The notes: generated from the sequence alone by a model not told the origin. DNA of 27,506 nucleotides from an uncultured Acetatifactor sp. (GCA_910585805.1 CAJUFB010000049.1:1-27506), one strand, 5' to 3'; counted from the stretch's first letter, positions 1-8,091 are shown. Numbers and translations: made by a program.

Positions 1-729
1 GGAGCAATTGATTTTTATAATTCTTTAGCATATATCAGTATGCGAAGTATGAGAAATAAGAAATCAATGCTTCCGGCAAAAGTTCTGCGGCGATTTAAGG
101 AAGAACTTTATGAGTACACATTGACAGCAAATCCGACAGGACGATTGCGAATTGCGGAAATAGACGATGAACGAGTAAAGGATGATGAGCTGATTTTGAC
201 AATTGCGAAAGCATCTGACGTAGGGCTGCGCGGTCTTGTTGGAATGAAGGGGAATGATTGGTATAGAAATATTGTTACTGAGGACATTGAGTTTACGGCA
301 GATGAGATTATCCATAACGCTTTTGCGATATTGCTGAAACAAAATTCCTACCAGCTGCCAGTGTTTAAGTATTTGTCAGAGGCAATAGAAGCTCATGAGG
401 AATGTGAAAAATATGCGTCTGGACGTAAATTTGAAAATCTTATCAATGCAACTATCGTGAAACAAAGAAAATATCTTGGACATTATTCCAGTCCTAAGGA
501 TATATGGGATGAGGAGAAAGATAATGTCGGGAAAGCGCTAAGAATGATTACATACTTGACAGAACAGCAAATGGATGTCAATGAACTGGAGATTATTTTA
601 CATGAATTATTTGAAGAAGACAGTATGGTGTTAGAGCATCTGGATAATGGAGCAAAGTCATATTTAAGAAAGATAATTCTTATGTACGATTATTTGAAAT
701 GGGGAAAAATAAAAGAGCCACTTGACTAG
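1..729 (+). CDS. C-terminal part of a probable SIR2-like family protein (5' end outside window)
   Basis: The frame is open from base 1 and an in-frame ATG at 40 looks internal, so this is the 3' end of a longer gene (at least 242 residues visible). The visible part is acidic, soluble and helical, with segments such as TANPTGRLRIAEIDD and LLKQNSYQLPVFKYL that I associate, from memory, with the C-terminal region of SIR2-like proteins found in phage-defence loci. No NAD-binding motif is visible because that domain would lie upstream. Base composition is AT-richer than most of the window. The remnant of a type I restriction gene about 200 bases downstream fits a defence-island setting. The family call is tentative; another helical defence-associated protein is possible. 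Confidence 0.45.
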   Translation, partial: GAIDFYNSLAYISMRSMRNKKSMLPAKVLRRFKEELYEYTLTANPTGRLRIAEIDDERVKDDELILTIAKASDVGLRGLVGMKGNDWYRNIVTEDIEFTADEIIHNAFAILLKQNSYQLPVFKYLSEAIEAHEECEKYASGRKFENLINATIVKQRKYLGHYSSPKDIWDEEKDNVGKALRMITYLTEQQMDVNELEIILHELFEEDSMVLEHLDNGAKSYLRKIILMYDYLKWGKIKEPLD

Positions 730-939
730 AGCACCTGTAAACAGACACCATCAAGAGACCCCTTTTTACGAACACACCGTTCGGGTGGAGCACTCCCGAA
801 ATGGAATACCGCGCCGTCTAGTGCATTATTCGTATTAACATATGCAATTATAATACCCAATATGCAATTTGTAAAGAGGAAAATATTGTTTTATCTTAAA
901 GAATAACAACGAATCCCATATACACAGGAGGTGGTTGAG

Positions 940-1116
940 GTGCCCTATTTTAATATTGTAGCGCAGACCAATGAGGATACCGTAGTTAAATTTCAAAATT
1001 CCGGCACTCTTTCAGCAGGGACGGCAGTGTCCTGCTGTCCCCGTGCCAGATTTCGGCAGGCTCGCCTTTTGATACAAAAAAGGCATCTGCCTGCTTCGCT
1101 GGCTTTCCATCCATAG
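940..1116 (+). pseudogene. hsdR: N-terminal remnant of a type I restriction enzyme R subunit (hsdR)
   Basis: A near-perfect ribosome binding site AGGAGG (926-931) lies 8 bases before a GTG at 940. The peptide starts MPYFNIVAQTNEDTVV, which closely resembles the conserved beginning of HsdR (established pattern PYFNIVAQTNENTVV). After about 16 codons the similarity stops near base 987 and the frame runs through hairpin-rich DNA into a stop at 1114-1116. A functional HsdR is roughly 1000 residues, so nuclease and helicase domains are absent. The original start signals therefore seem to survive while the rest of the gene was deleted or replaced. No hsdM or hsdS is visible in the window. Confidence 0.6.
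1003..1091. repeat. Two adjacent hairpins at the hsdR break point
   Basis: The first hairpin has an outer stem GGCAC (1003-1007) with GTGCC (1043-1047) and an inner stem GGGACGGCA (1018-1026) with TGCTGTCCC (1033-1041), one G-T pair, loop 6. The second pairs GGCAG (1055-1059) with CTGCC (1087-1091) and, inside it, GCCTTTT with AAAAAAGGC. The GGGAC...GTCCC palindrome resembles REP-like elements linked to RAYT transposases in Firmicutes, but that assignment is inference. They lie just after HsdR similarity ends. Confidence 0.55.
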
Positions 1117-1377
1117 TGTCTTCCGTTATCGGCGGCTATGCAGGCAATTTGTCATGTAGGTGCAGAGAAGATATTTTAACTGTCATGCTGCCTGGCCTGG
1201 CGTTTTGCTTTCATATGCTGCTGACAGATATAATTGTAATATATTTTTTTCTGCTGCGCAACCGGTGGGCTGTCAATGGGTGTTTTGTGACCGTAAATAG
1301 CAGGTAATAAACTGCAATATCTTAACATAGTTTCGCTAAAGGTGCAATCAGGCGGTCTGGATGAAAGAGAACTCTTG
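1117..1377. other. Intergenic stretch, no gene recognised
   Basis: Small open frames here have no ribosome binding site, no family resemblance and no sensible composition. The stretch is AT-rich in its second half and leads into the BlaI promoter. I see no tRNA, terminator with T-tract, or repeat shared with the rest of the window. Confidence 0.5.
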
Positions 1378-1406
1378 TTGACAAAATACTATAAAAGTCG
1401 TAAGAT
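1378..1406 (+). promoter_or_regulatory. blaI-blaR1 promoter with BlaI-like operator in the spacer
   Basis: A -35 TTGACA (1378-1383) and a -10 TAAGAT (1401-1406) are 17 bases apart. The spacer and -10 contain TACTATAAAAGTCGTA (1387-1402), which matches the BlaI/MecI dyad TACTACATATGTAGTA at 12 of 16 positions. A repressor bound there would cover the -10 region, so autorepression by the product of the next gene is likely. Distance to the blaI ATG is about 40 bases. Confidence 0.7.
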
Positions 1407-1448
1407 AGAAACAAGGCAGTTAAATGGGAAAAAATGTGAGAGGAAGAT

Positions 1449-1865
1449 ATGGTGAAAATGGAAAAAACATGTGAAAATTTTCTAAATGAGGAAAGAAACC
1501 TGAGCAGTGCGGAGACCATAGTGATGAAGACGATCTGGGACGCGGGGGAGGATATTTCGGTGCCGGATCTGATGGTCTCCCTGAAAGTGAAATATGCCAA
1601 AGAATATGCCAGGACTACAGTGCAGACCTTCCTGCTGAAACTGTCGGAGAAAGGCTTTGTCCGGGTCTACCGAAAGGGAAAGCTGTCCTATGTCCGTGCG
1701 ATCAAAGATGAGGCGGAATACAAAGTGAAGCTTCTGCAGGAGGAAATGGACTTCTGGTACAGGGGGAATCCGGCAGAGTTGGTCATGGGCCTGTTCCATG
1801 CCAGGGGAATGACGGAAAAAGATAAGGAGCAGATCAGGAGGGCTTTGGATGGACTGGACGATTGA
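1449..1865 (+). CDS. blaI: BlaI/MecI/CopY family transcriptional repressor
   Basis: The 138-residue protein has the family's usual length and layout: an N-terminal winged helix (LSSAETIVMKTIWD around residues 17-30, then TTVQTFLLKLSEKGFV around 57-72 as recognition helix and wing) and a C-terminal dimerisation segment ending KDKEQIRRALDGLDD. Family members bind a palindromic operator as dimers and are inactivated by cleavage triggered by a membrane BlaR1-type protease. The ATG follows AGAGGAAG closely. The gene overlaps the blaR1-like gene by 17 bases, indicating translational coupling, and a matching operator lies in its own promoter. No beta-lactamase is nearby, so the target is probably its own operon and the downstream lipoprotein gene. 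Confidence 0.9.
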   Translation: MVKMEKTCENFLNEERNLSSAETIVMKTIWDAGEDISVPDLMVSLKVKYAKEYARTTVQTFLLKLSEKGFVRVYRKGKLSYVRAIKDEAEYKVKLLQEEMDFWYRGNPAELVMGLFHARGMTEKDKEQIRRALDGLDD

Positions 1866-3228
1866 ATTCAGCTGGGGGATCCTGCTGACATCTTTCACAG
1901 GGAGCCTGTTCTTCCTGTTCTGGCACCTGGCCGGGCGGGCGCTGGAGAAAGCCGGCCTGGCCGGAGCCGGATTCAGGCTGCTGAAGATGACGGTAATCAG
2001 CTTTTTACTGCCGGCGGGCTATGTATTTCTAAAGCAGAAAGCGGTGAACAGGCAGTTGGGGCATGGCTATCTGTTCAGCAAGTCATACGGGCTGTTCCTG
2101 GCAAGCAAGATATTCCTGGCGGTCTGGATTCTGGGGGCAGGGGCGCTTGTGCTGAGTTTGGTTCGGGACGCCTGGCGGCTGCACCGGAAGCTGCAAAGCC
2201 GGATGCCCTGTGAGACGGAAGTCCGCAGCCAGTTTGAGGAGATGTACCGGAGTCTTGGAGGAAAGGGGCAGAGACTGGAGGTGTCCTATTCTTACTGTTT
2301 TGCGGCACCATGCATGTGCGGCATACTGCGCCCAAAGGTCATCTTACCTGTACAGCGTTATGATAAGGATGAACTGCAGGTGATATTTATGCATGAGATC
2401 GTGCATTATCTGCAGGGTGCCATGCTTCTGAAATGGGGAGTCCTGTTGCTGCGTGCTGTGCACTTTTTCAATCCACTGGCCTGGCTTTTGTGCCGGGAGG
2501 TGCAGAAATGGGGCGAATATGTCTGCGACATCAGGGCGTGCAGCGCCATCGGAGGGGCAAAAAAGTACTTCCAGGTCATAGCGGACATGGCGCTGTTTTT
2601 CACGGAAGGGACATTGGCGGCACAGTTGACGGAAAGCAAAAATGAATTGGTAGAAAGGATGGAGAAGGTGAAGGAAATGAACAGGAACAGAAAGAAAGGG
2701 TTTGTGACGAAGGTGGCAGCTGTGACTCTGGCAGGAGCGGTTTATGCGGCGGGTTCTGTGTCCGCTTATGCGGCCACGGTGAAGAGCGCGGATCTGTATG
2801 TGTATCTGCATCATCTGACGACTGTGGAGGAGGAAGAAGAGTATGTGCCCTGGGTGGACGATTATGAGGAGTATACAGAGGAGGGGTATGCGGAGGGGAT
2901 TGTGGTCAAAACTGGGGATGTGAATAGTGCAACCCGTTCTCGTGTCACCTTTGACTGGACTGTAGGAGGTGGAGAAGCGGTAGAGACGGAGGCTTTTACA
3001 TGCAAGGAAGGGGATACTATATCCGTGAGCATGGGGGTTTCGCCGGAGAATATAAGCGTAAAAGTAGGAATCGTCAAACCAGATGGAAAAAAGACGTATA
3101 TTTGGGGAAAAGGAAAAGAGGTAGAGCATAAGTTTACTGCTTCGGTGTCAGGGAGCTATAAAGTGTTCGTGGAAAACGTAACTAGCACTACTGTAGAAGT
3201 AATAGATGGTACATATCGTGTCTACTGA
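1849..3228 (+). CDS. BlaR1-like M56 family membrane metallopeptidase / sensor
   Basis: This 459-residue protein has hydrophobic segments near residues 9-26, 44-60, 83-105 and 194-212, then the zinc-binding HEIVH motif at residues 182-186 followed by EYVCDIRA, as in M56 peptidases. A further membrane segment near 284-302 (KVAAVTLAGAVYAAGSVSAY) places the last roughly 150 residues outside the cell. In BlaR1/MecR1 the extracellular part is a penicillin-binding domain with an SxxK serine; here it is much shorter, starts with an acidic stretch (EEEEEYVPWVDDYEEY) and looks like an all-beta domain. The ligand is therefore probably not a beta-lactam. It should cleave or cause cleavage of the co-transcribed BlaI. 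Frame continues in register beyond the stop into the broken 3D-domain gene. Confidence 0.85.
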   Translation: MDWTIEFSWGILLTSFTGSLFFLFWHLAGRALEKAGLAGAGFRLLKMTVISFLLPAGYVFLKQKAVNRQLGHGYLFSKSYGLFLASKIFLAVWILGAGALVLSLVRDAWRLHRKLQSRMPCETEVRSQFEEMYRSLGGKGQRLEVSYSYCFAAPCMCGILRPKVILPVQRYDKDELQVIFMHEIVHYLQGAMLLKWGVLLLRAVHFFNPLAWLLCREVQKWGEYVCDIRACSAIGGAKKYFQVIADMALFFTEGTLAAQLTESKNELVERMEKVKEMNRNRKKGFVTKVAAVTLAGAVYAAGSVSAYAATVKSADLYVYLHHLTTVEEEEEYVPWVDDYEEYTEEGYAEGIVVKTGDVNSATRSRVTFDWTVGGGEAVETEAFTCKEGDTISVSMGVSPENISVKVGIVKPDGKKTYIWGKGKEVEHKFTASVSGSYKVFVENVTSTTVEVIDGTYRVY

Positions 3229-3273
3229 GAGATAAAACAAAGACGGAGATATCAAATCAGCGCCACGCTGAGA

Positions 3274-3745
3274 GTGACCGCGTATTATCAGAATCCTTTT
3301 TATTGTACGGCTTACATAGTGGCGCTGGAAAGTGATTACAGAGCTTCGAAGGTGGCAGCTTCCGGAATCACTGACGCTAAATTCAAGTCGGATTTCCTTG
3401 CCGACGTGAGAATGAATGGAACAGGAAAAGCTGATTCAGGAAAGTATATCCAATTGGAATGGTAACGGCTATTCATATATTGATAAGCCTACTACAGCAA
3501 CAGGAACTGAGGCGACGGAGGGACGGACAATTGCGGTGGATCCCAAGTATATTCCTAGGGCGAAGGTCGGAGGAAGATGGAAAAGAGCCACAGTCAATAT
3601 ATCCGGCATAGGAAACCGTGTAGCCGAAGATGGCGGAAAGGATATTGAGGGTTATGACATTGATGTATTTATGGGGACTGGAAAGAACACGATTAAAACC
3701 TGGGGCGATATGAACAGAACAGTCAGATTGATTTCGGTTAATTGA
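3274..3745 (+). pseudogene. Broken 3D-domain (double-psi beta-barrel) protein, frameshifted and lacking its N-terminus
   Basis: Two overlapping frames together give one recognisable protein: RVTAYYQNPFYCTAYIVAL...MNGTGKADSGKYIQLEW in frame 1 (to 3465) and GYSYIDKPTTATGT, GRTIAVDPKYIPRAK, GYDIDVFMGTGKNTI in frame 2 (about 3460 to 3745). The TAYY start, ATGT, GRTIAVDP and DIDVFMG blocks are those of secreted 3D-domain proteins related to resuscitation-promoting-factor/MltA barrels. A one-base insertion near 3455-3465 breaks the frame. No signal peptide or plausible own start exists: similarity starts about 45 bases after the blaR1 stop and in the same frame. It is most likely a dead exported cell-wall-related gene; a sequencing error explains the frameshift but not the missing N-terminus. 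Confidence 0.7.
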
Positions 3746-3771
3746 ATTGATAAGAATCAGGACAGGACATT

Positions 3772-6000
3772 ATGAAGAGAATAAAGGCATTTAGTGTTAG
3801 TATATTGGTTCTATCTACTGCACTCCTTTCCTCCTGTGGGGCGGCAGCGGGCGCTGTCCCGCAGGAGGAAAGCGGCAGCGGTGCAGTAGGCTTGAGCATG
3901 GCGACGATACTGATGAAGGAGGACGAAACCTTTTCCGGCATCCGATGCTGTGGGGACAGTATCATAGTGGAAACAGATGCGATGGAAGCAGAGGGTGCAG
4001 TAGCGGAAGAGGAAGCAGAAGCGGATACAGATGATGTGGGCACAGATGCTGCGGAAGCCACATATACACAGAGATTCTATTATGTAAAATCCGCATTAGA
4101 TTTCCCGGAGGAACCGTTCTGTATTTTTGACTATGAGGAGAGAATCGCAGTAGACTTCACCTCAGGAGAAGACGGAAGTGTCTGCTTCATCTTGGCAGAG
4201 ACTGTGCAGGAAGAGGATTCGGCAAAGCTGCTGGAGGTGTCGGCAGACGGCAGTGAGAGGACGGTGGCAGATCTGGACATCCTCTGTCAGGGCGATGGAG
4301 GAAGCATATGGGATTGGAGCATAAGGGCAGTGCCGGGAGGGGATTACCTTCTGGTTTCAAAGTATGGATACCGCCTGATTTCCCAGGAGGGGGAGACCGT
4401 CCGGAAGGAAGACTGGAAAGAACCCAGAAGCTATGACGTGCTGTATGCCGGGGGGAAGTACGCGCTGACTTTACAGGCAGAGAATCTCCAAACTGTCCAT
4501 GGCACGTTTCAGCGGGAAGAGGGAAGCTTTGGGACTTTGAAGGATATCGCTCAGGATGCTCGCTTTAACAGGACAGGAAACGGAGAAAACACCCTGTATA
4601 TGTATACGAACATGGAAGCGTTCCTGTGCGACCTTTCGACGGGAGAACATACAAAAATATTCAATTGGACGGATATTGGAATCCAGGGGGACAGCGTGCT
4701 CGGGATGTACGGAGATACACAAGCCCCCCGGTTCCTCTTCAGGGAAGACGATATCCTGTACGAGGCCCAATGGAACGGCGGGAATACAGGAACGGAACGG
4801 ACGGAACTGAAACTGGGGTATGTGTCGGACAGCGCTGCCACCCGGCAGGCGGTGGCCATGTTCAACCGGACGAATCCGGACTTCCTGATTCAGATGGTGG
4901 ACTATGGCACAGAAGACGAGTCTGAGGCGGCAATACGCCTGTATACGGAGCTGACAGCGGGGACAGGGCCTGACATCTTCCAGATGGACGGCGGCTATAT
5001 GGACGACAGGGCCATGGGTGAACGGGGGATACTGGAAGATCTGACGCCGTACCTGGAGAACAGCCAGGTCGTCAGCCCGCAGAATCTGCTGCCCTCTGTC
5101 TATCAGGCTCTGCAGACGGAGGGAAAGGTGTACATGCTCCCAACGAATTTCCGGCTGGGAGGATTCATCACAAAAGAAAAGTGGGCGCCGGCGGGACAGA
5201 CATGGACGGCAGATGAACTGCTGCGCGTCCTGGAAGAAGAGCCTGAACTGCGGGATACCATGTCCAGTAAGAGCCATATGCTGGAATATTGCCTTTCGGT
5301 CATGCTTGGGGCTGGAGGGGAGGATGGGGCTTCCGTCCTGGAGGACGGCCTGCTGGAAAAGTATATCAGGCTGGCGGGATATATGCCGGAAGAAGCAGTA
5401 TATATTCCCGATGATTCCCTCAGGCAGGACGGGAAGCTTCTGTTTGAGAGTTTCGTCCTGATGGATTCGGAGACCTACATGTTCCATAAAGCCGAGTGGG
5501 GAGAGGATGTGGCTTTCGTGGGATATCCGGGAGGGGCGGGAAATGGCATGATGCTGTATGCGGACAACTGTTACGCGGTCAGCGCCCAGAGCCGCCATAA
5601 GGACGGTGCCTGGAAATTTATAGAAAGCTTCTTCACCCAGGAATGGCAGGAGAAAATAACCCCCAATTATGCTTTTTCCATAGACAAGGACAGGTTTGAG
5701 CAGCAGCTGAAAAATGCGGAAAGGGTGCAATGGCATACCGACAGGAACGGCAGGCGGCGGGAAGCGCCGATTTTGACCTATGACATGAACGGGGAGGCAA
5801 TAGAGGTCTTCGCTCCCAGGCCGGAGGACACGGACAGCCTCAGAAGGATGGTGGAGGGAGCCAGGATGATAAAAAGAGGGGACACGGAAGCCCTTCGGAT
5901 AGTGCAGGAGGAAGCAGCGTATTACTTTGCGGGCCAGAAAAGCCTCAAAGAGGTGGCGGACATCATACGAAGCAGAATAGGGATTATGGCAGAAGAATGA
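3772..6000 (+). CDS. Large lipoprotein with C-terminal family-1-type extracellular solute-binding domain
   Basis: The 742-residue protein begins MKRIKAFSVSILVLSTALLS and has a lipobox with Cys22 (LLSSC), so it should be anchored outside the membrane. An acidic low-complexity linker (about 60-90) precedes a beta-rich region (about 100-340) that may be a propeller-like module. From about residue 345 it resembles ABC sugar/oligopeptide binding proteins: AVAMFNRTNPDF, GPDIFQMDGGYMDD, a hinge-like YMLPTNFRLGG and a C-terminal WKFIESFFTQEWQEK. Ordinary members are about 430 residues, so the N-terminal half is extra. It lies 26 bases after the 3D remnant and probably shares the BlaI-controlled transcript. 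No ABC permease or ATPase is next to it, so import is uncertain; sensing for BlaR1 is a possible alternative role. Confidence 0.75.
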   Translation: MKRIKAFSVSILVLSTALLSSCGAAAGAVPQEESGSGAVGLSMATILMKEDETFSGIRCCGDSIIVETDAMEAEGAVAEEEAEADTDDVGTDAAEATYTQRFYYVKSALDFPEEPFCIFDYEERIAVDFTSGEDGSVCFILAETVQEEDSAKLLEVSADGSERTVADLDILCQGDGGSIWDWSIRAVPGGDYLLVSKYGYRLISQEGETVRKEDWKEPRSYDVLYAGGKYALTLQAENLQTVHGTFQREEGSFGTLKDIAQDARFNRTGNGENTLYMYTNMEAFLCDLSTGEHTKIFNWTDIGIQGDSVLGMYGDTQAPRFLFREDDILYEAQWNGGNTGTERTELKLGYVSDSAATRQAVAMFNRTNPDFLIQMVDYGTEDESEAAIRLYTELTAGTGPDIFQMDGGYMDDRAMGERGILEDLTPYLENSQVVSPQNLLPSVYQALQTEGKVYMLPTNFRLGGFITKEKWAPAGQTWTADELLRVLEEEPELRDTMSSKSHMLEYCLSVMLGAGGEDGASVLEDGLLEKYIRLAGYMPEEAVYIPDDSLRQDGKLLFESFVLMDSETYMFHKAEWGEDVAFVGYPGGAGNGMMLYADNCYAVSAQSRHKDGAWKFIESFFTQEWQEKITPNYAFSIDKDRFEQQLKNAERVQWHTDRNGRRREAPILTYDMNGEAIEVFAPRPEDTDSLRRMVEGARMIKRGDTEALRIVQEEAAYYFAGQKSLKEVADIIRSRIGIMAEE

Positions 6001-6030
6001 TTGAGTAAGACCAAGGCGTGAAGACAGCAT

Positions 6031-6678
6031 TCAGAGCCCCTCCTGTAGCAGCCTGTCATATTCTTCCCAGCAAATAGACCGTCCGCCCATGCTCTCCAGA
6101 TGCTCTGTATAAAACTGACAGTCGATAAAAAGAAAATGATTTTCCGATAATAACCGGGCGAGGGCAATCAGTGCCGCTTTGGAGCCGTTTTCTTTCTCTG
6201 AGAACATGCTCTCTCCGAAAAAGCATTTTCCCAGGCATACCCCGTAAAGCCCTCCGGCCAGCTGGCCGTCTTCGAAGACTTCAGCGCTGACGGCATAGCC
6301 TTCCCTGTGGAGGCGGCAGTATGCTTCCTCCATTTCGTCGGTAATCCAGGTGCCTTCCTCAAATTCCCGTTTGATACGGCAGCGGTGTATGGTGTCGGCA
6401 AAATCCCGGTTCAGGCGAAAATCAAATTGATGTTTCTTCATATATTTCTTCATGGAACGGGAGACATGTATCTCATCGGGAAAGATGACAAAGCGTTCCT
6501 TCGGGCACCACCACAAAATATCCTCTCCCGGCTCATACCAGGGAAAAATCCCGTTGCTGTACGCCAGAAGCAGGCGCTCCACGCTTAAATCCCCGCCCAC
6601 TGCCAGCAGGCCGTCCCGGCGGGCCAGAGTGGGATGAGGGAAAGAAATTTCGTTTTCGGTCAGTTGGTAGACTGGCAT
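6031..6678 (-). CDS. aat: Leucyl/phenylalanyl-tRNA--protein transferase
   Basis: Aat transfers Leu or Phe from charged tRNA to proteins with N-terminal Arg or Lys, creating an N-degron. The 215-residue product has the family blocks FPHPTLARRDGLLAVGGDLS, LLLAYSNGIFPWY, ILWWCPKERFVIFPDEIHVS, GTWITDEMEEAYCRLHREGYA, LAGGLYGVCLGKCFFGESMFS and FIDCQFYTEHLESMGG, in order and at normal length. The start at 6678 has AAAGGAG 8 bases upstream; an overlapping upstream ATG is too close to it. The gene converges on the lipoprotein gene, 30 bases away. Its functional partners clpA and clpS lie on the same strand 3-6 kb upstream. Confidence 0.95.
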   Translation of the reverse strand: MPVYQLTENEISFPHPTLARRDGLLAVGGDLSVERLLLAYSNGIFPWYEPGEDILWWCPKERFVIFPDEIHVSRSMKKYMKKHQFDFRLNRDFADTIHRCRIKREFEEGTWITDEMEEAYCRLHREGYAVSAEVFEDGQLAGGLYGVCLGKCFFGESMFSEKENGSKAALIALARLLSENHFLFIDCQFYTEHLESMGGRSICWEEYDRLLQEGL

Positions 6679-6717
6679 GGCATATTCTCCTTTGGAAATG
6701 GGCGTTAATATTCAAGA

Positions 6718-6765
6718 TAAAAAGGGATGCGAATCATTCATGATACTTCGGCTGATTCGCATCCC
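6718..6765 (-). terminator. Rho-independent terminator after the FliD-like gene
   Basis: A perfect 13-base stem (GGGATGCGAATCA at 6724-6736 with TGATTCGCATCCC at 6753-6765) is followed on the minus strand by a T-run (TTTTTATC). It lies 31 bases after the stop of the FliD-like gene and upstream of aat, so the two minus-strand genes are separate transcripts. Confidence 0.85.
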
Positions 6766-6796
6766 GTAAATATTCCCTTTTACCCTCTTTTCGGAT

Positions 6797-8017
6797 TCAG
6801 ACGATACCGGTATAACCAGAGCTTCCCAGTAAATTATATCCGCCGGCAGCGGTATAGCCGTTGGCAGCATTCGCCTGTGTGGTCATATAGTAATCCACAA
6901 GCGAAGCATTGCTGGCGACAGAAGAGCCATAATCGCTGAAGAATTTCTGAACCTGGGCCATATCGGATTTTTTGAAGGTGCTTTCGTTAATCGTCATCCT
7001 GCCCTTTGTGTCCACGCTGATGCCAAACTGCTTCAGGGCGTCTGCATTCTGTGCCGTTTTTTGCCTGATGTAATTCAAATTCGCGACTACGCCGGAATTG
7101 GTGCTGGCTTCGGCAGTTTTCAGCATGCTGTTGTAATTGTTGACAAAGCTTTTGGCCGTGGCAAAAATTTTCGCAACATCGTATCCCTCCTTGCCGTCCT
7201 TATCCGTCACTTTCTTATATAATTCGGCGGATGCAAGCGCTTTGCCGTCTGCCTTGACCCCTGCCGCACCGGATGCAGCCGCCTGCTTATCCGTATCCGT
7301 GCCAGTGCTGGTGCCGGTGGTCTTGTTTGTTGTGGACGTGGATGCAGTGTTTGCAAACTGTACCCGGGACGCAAGCCTGGAACCATAACTCATGACATCT
7401 TCGGAGGAAAACATCTCCTGTATGGTAGAGATGTCCGCTGCCTTAAGCTTTGCTTCGTTGAGGTCAAGCGTGCCCTTTGCATTGACTTTGATGCCGATTT
7501 CCGCAAGCTTGTCAGCATTTGCCGCCGTGGCGCTCATCATGTTTGTTACGTATGCGGTCTGGCTGGTCAGGGTGGAGCCCTTTGCCGCTGTCACTACTTT
7601 GTTGTAATCGCTCACAAAAGATTTCACGGCAGAAACGGCTTTGTCTGCTGCGCTCTGGCCGTTGTCCGTGCTGGTATAAGTATTGTCATTCTGCAGTGTT
7701 GCAATCGAATTCTTCAGGGAGGAAAGCCCTGATGTCAGGTTGGAATTCGCCTCCTGCACATCTTTGGAAACCTTCGGGTTGCGCTTTTCCTGCTCAAGCT
7801 TCTCCAGGATATTGTAGGAACTTCTGCCTGTGCCGCTGGACGATGTGCTTGAAGTCTGCCCTGTGCCGTAATAAGCCTTCATCAGTTTGCCGTAACTGCC
7901 GTTCCTGATGCTGGCGTAATCTGAGAGAAAATTCAGATTGCCCATACTGCCGCCGGATAGGCCCTGGAACAGATATGAATAATCCTGCCTCGAATCTACG
8001 TTGATACGAACACCCAT
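6797..8017 (-). CDS. FliD-related (flagellar cap-like) protein with two similar C-terminal-type modules
   Basis: The 406-residue protein has no signal peptide, is rich in Ser/Thr/Ala/Asn and carries two related blocks. Block 1 runs AVKSFVSDYNKVV ... LAEIGIKVNAKGTLDLNEAKL ... IQEMFSSEDV; block 2 runs TAKSFVNNYNSML ... LKQFGISVDTKGRMTINESTF ... VQKFFSDYGS. Both follow the pattern seen in the C-terminal part of FliD: FV..YN, a helical stretch, then GI.V...G...I/L. A Thr/Ser-rich linker (SSTSTTNKTTGTSTGTDTD-like) separates them. The ATG at 8017 is preferred because AGGAG (8026-8030) lies 8 bases upstream; ATG 8023 and GTG 8026 are too close. A sigma-28-like promoter and a strong terminator make it a single-gene unit. 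It could be a filament-associated or secreted adhesin rather than a true cap. Confidence 0.7.
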   Translation of the reverse strand: MGVRINVDSRQDYSYLFQGLSGGSMGNLNFLSDYASIRNGSYGKLMKAYYGTGQTSSTSSSGTGRSSYNILEKLEQEKRNPKVSKDVQEANSNLTSGLSSLKNSIATLQNDNTYTSTDNGQSAADKAVSAVKSFVSDYNKVVTAAKGSTLTSQTAYVTNMMSATAANADKLAEIGIKVNAKGTLDLNEAKLKAADISTIQEMFSSEDVMSYGSRLASRVQFANTASTSTTNKTTGTSTGTDTDKQAAASGAAGVKADGKALASAELYKKVTDKDGKEGYDVAKIFATAKSFVNNYNSMLKTAEASTNSGVVANLNYIRQKTAQNADALKQFGISVDTKGRMTINESTFKKSDMAQVQKFFSDYGSSVASNASLVDYYMTTQANAANGYTAAGGYNLLGSSGYTGIV

Positions 8018-8064
8018 TGTCATCACTCCTTTGCATAAAAATATAAGCTATCTATCCATAAATT

Positions 8065-8091
8065 TTATCGTCATATTTTTCCAGATTATTA
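8065..8091 (-). promoter_or_regulatory. Sigma-28 (SigD/FliA)-type promoter of the FliD-like gene
   Basis: Read on the minus strand, TAAT (8088-8091) is followed after 15 bases by GACGATAA (8065-8072). The established flagellar sigma consensus is TAAA-N15-GCCGATAA, so 10 of 12 positions and the spacing agree. The start codon is about 50 bases downstream. Confidence 0.6.

Noticed and set aside
1116..1307. A 63-codon frame after the hsdR remnant
   Set aside because: There is no ribosome binding site, the peptide is cysteine/phenylalanine-rich and resembles nothing.
2344..3129. A 261-codon open frame on the minus strand
   Set aside because: It is antisense to the BlaR1-like gene and has no start signal or recognisable domain.
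4471..6030. A 519-codon open frame on the minus strand
   Set aside because: It lies antisense to the lipoprotein gene, has no ribosome binding site, and its peptide is His/Arg/Pro-rich without any family resemblance.
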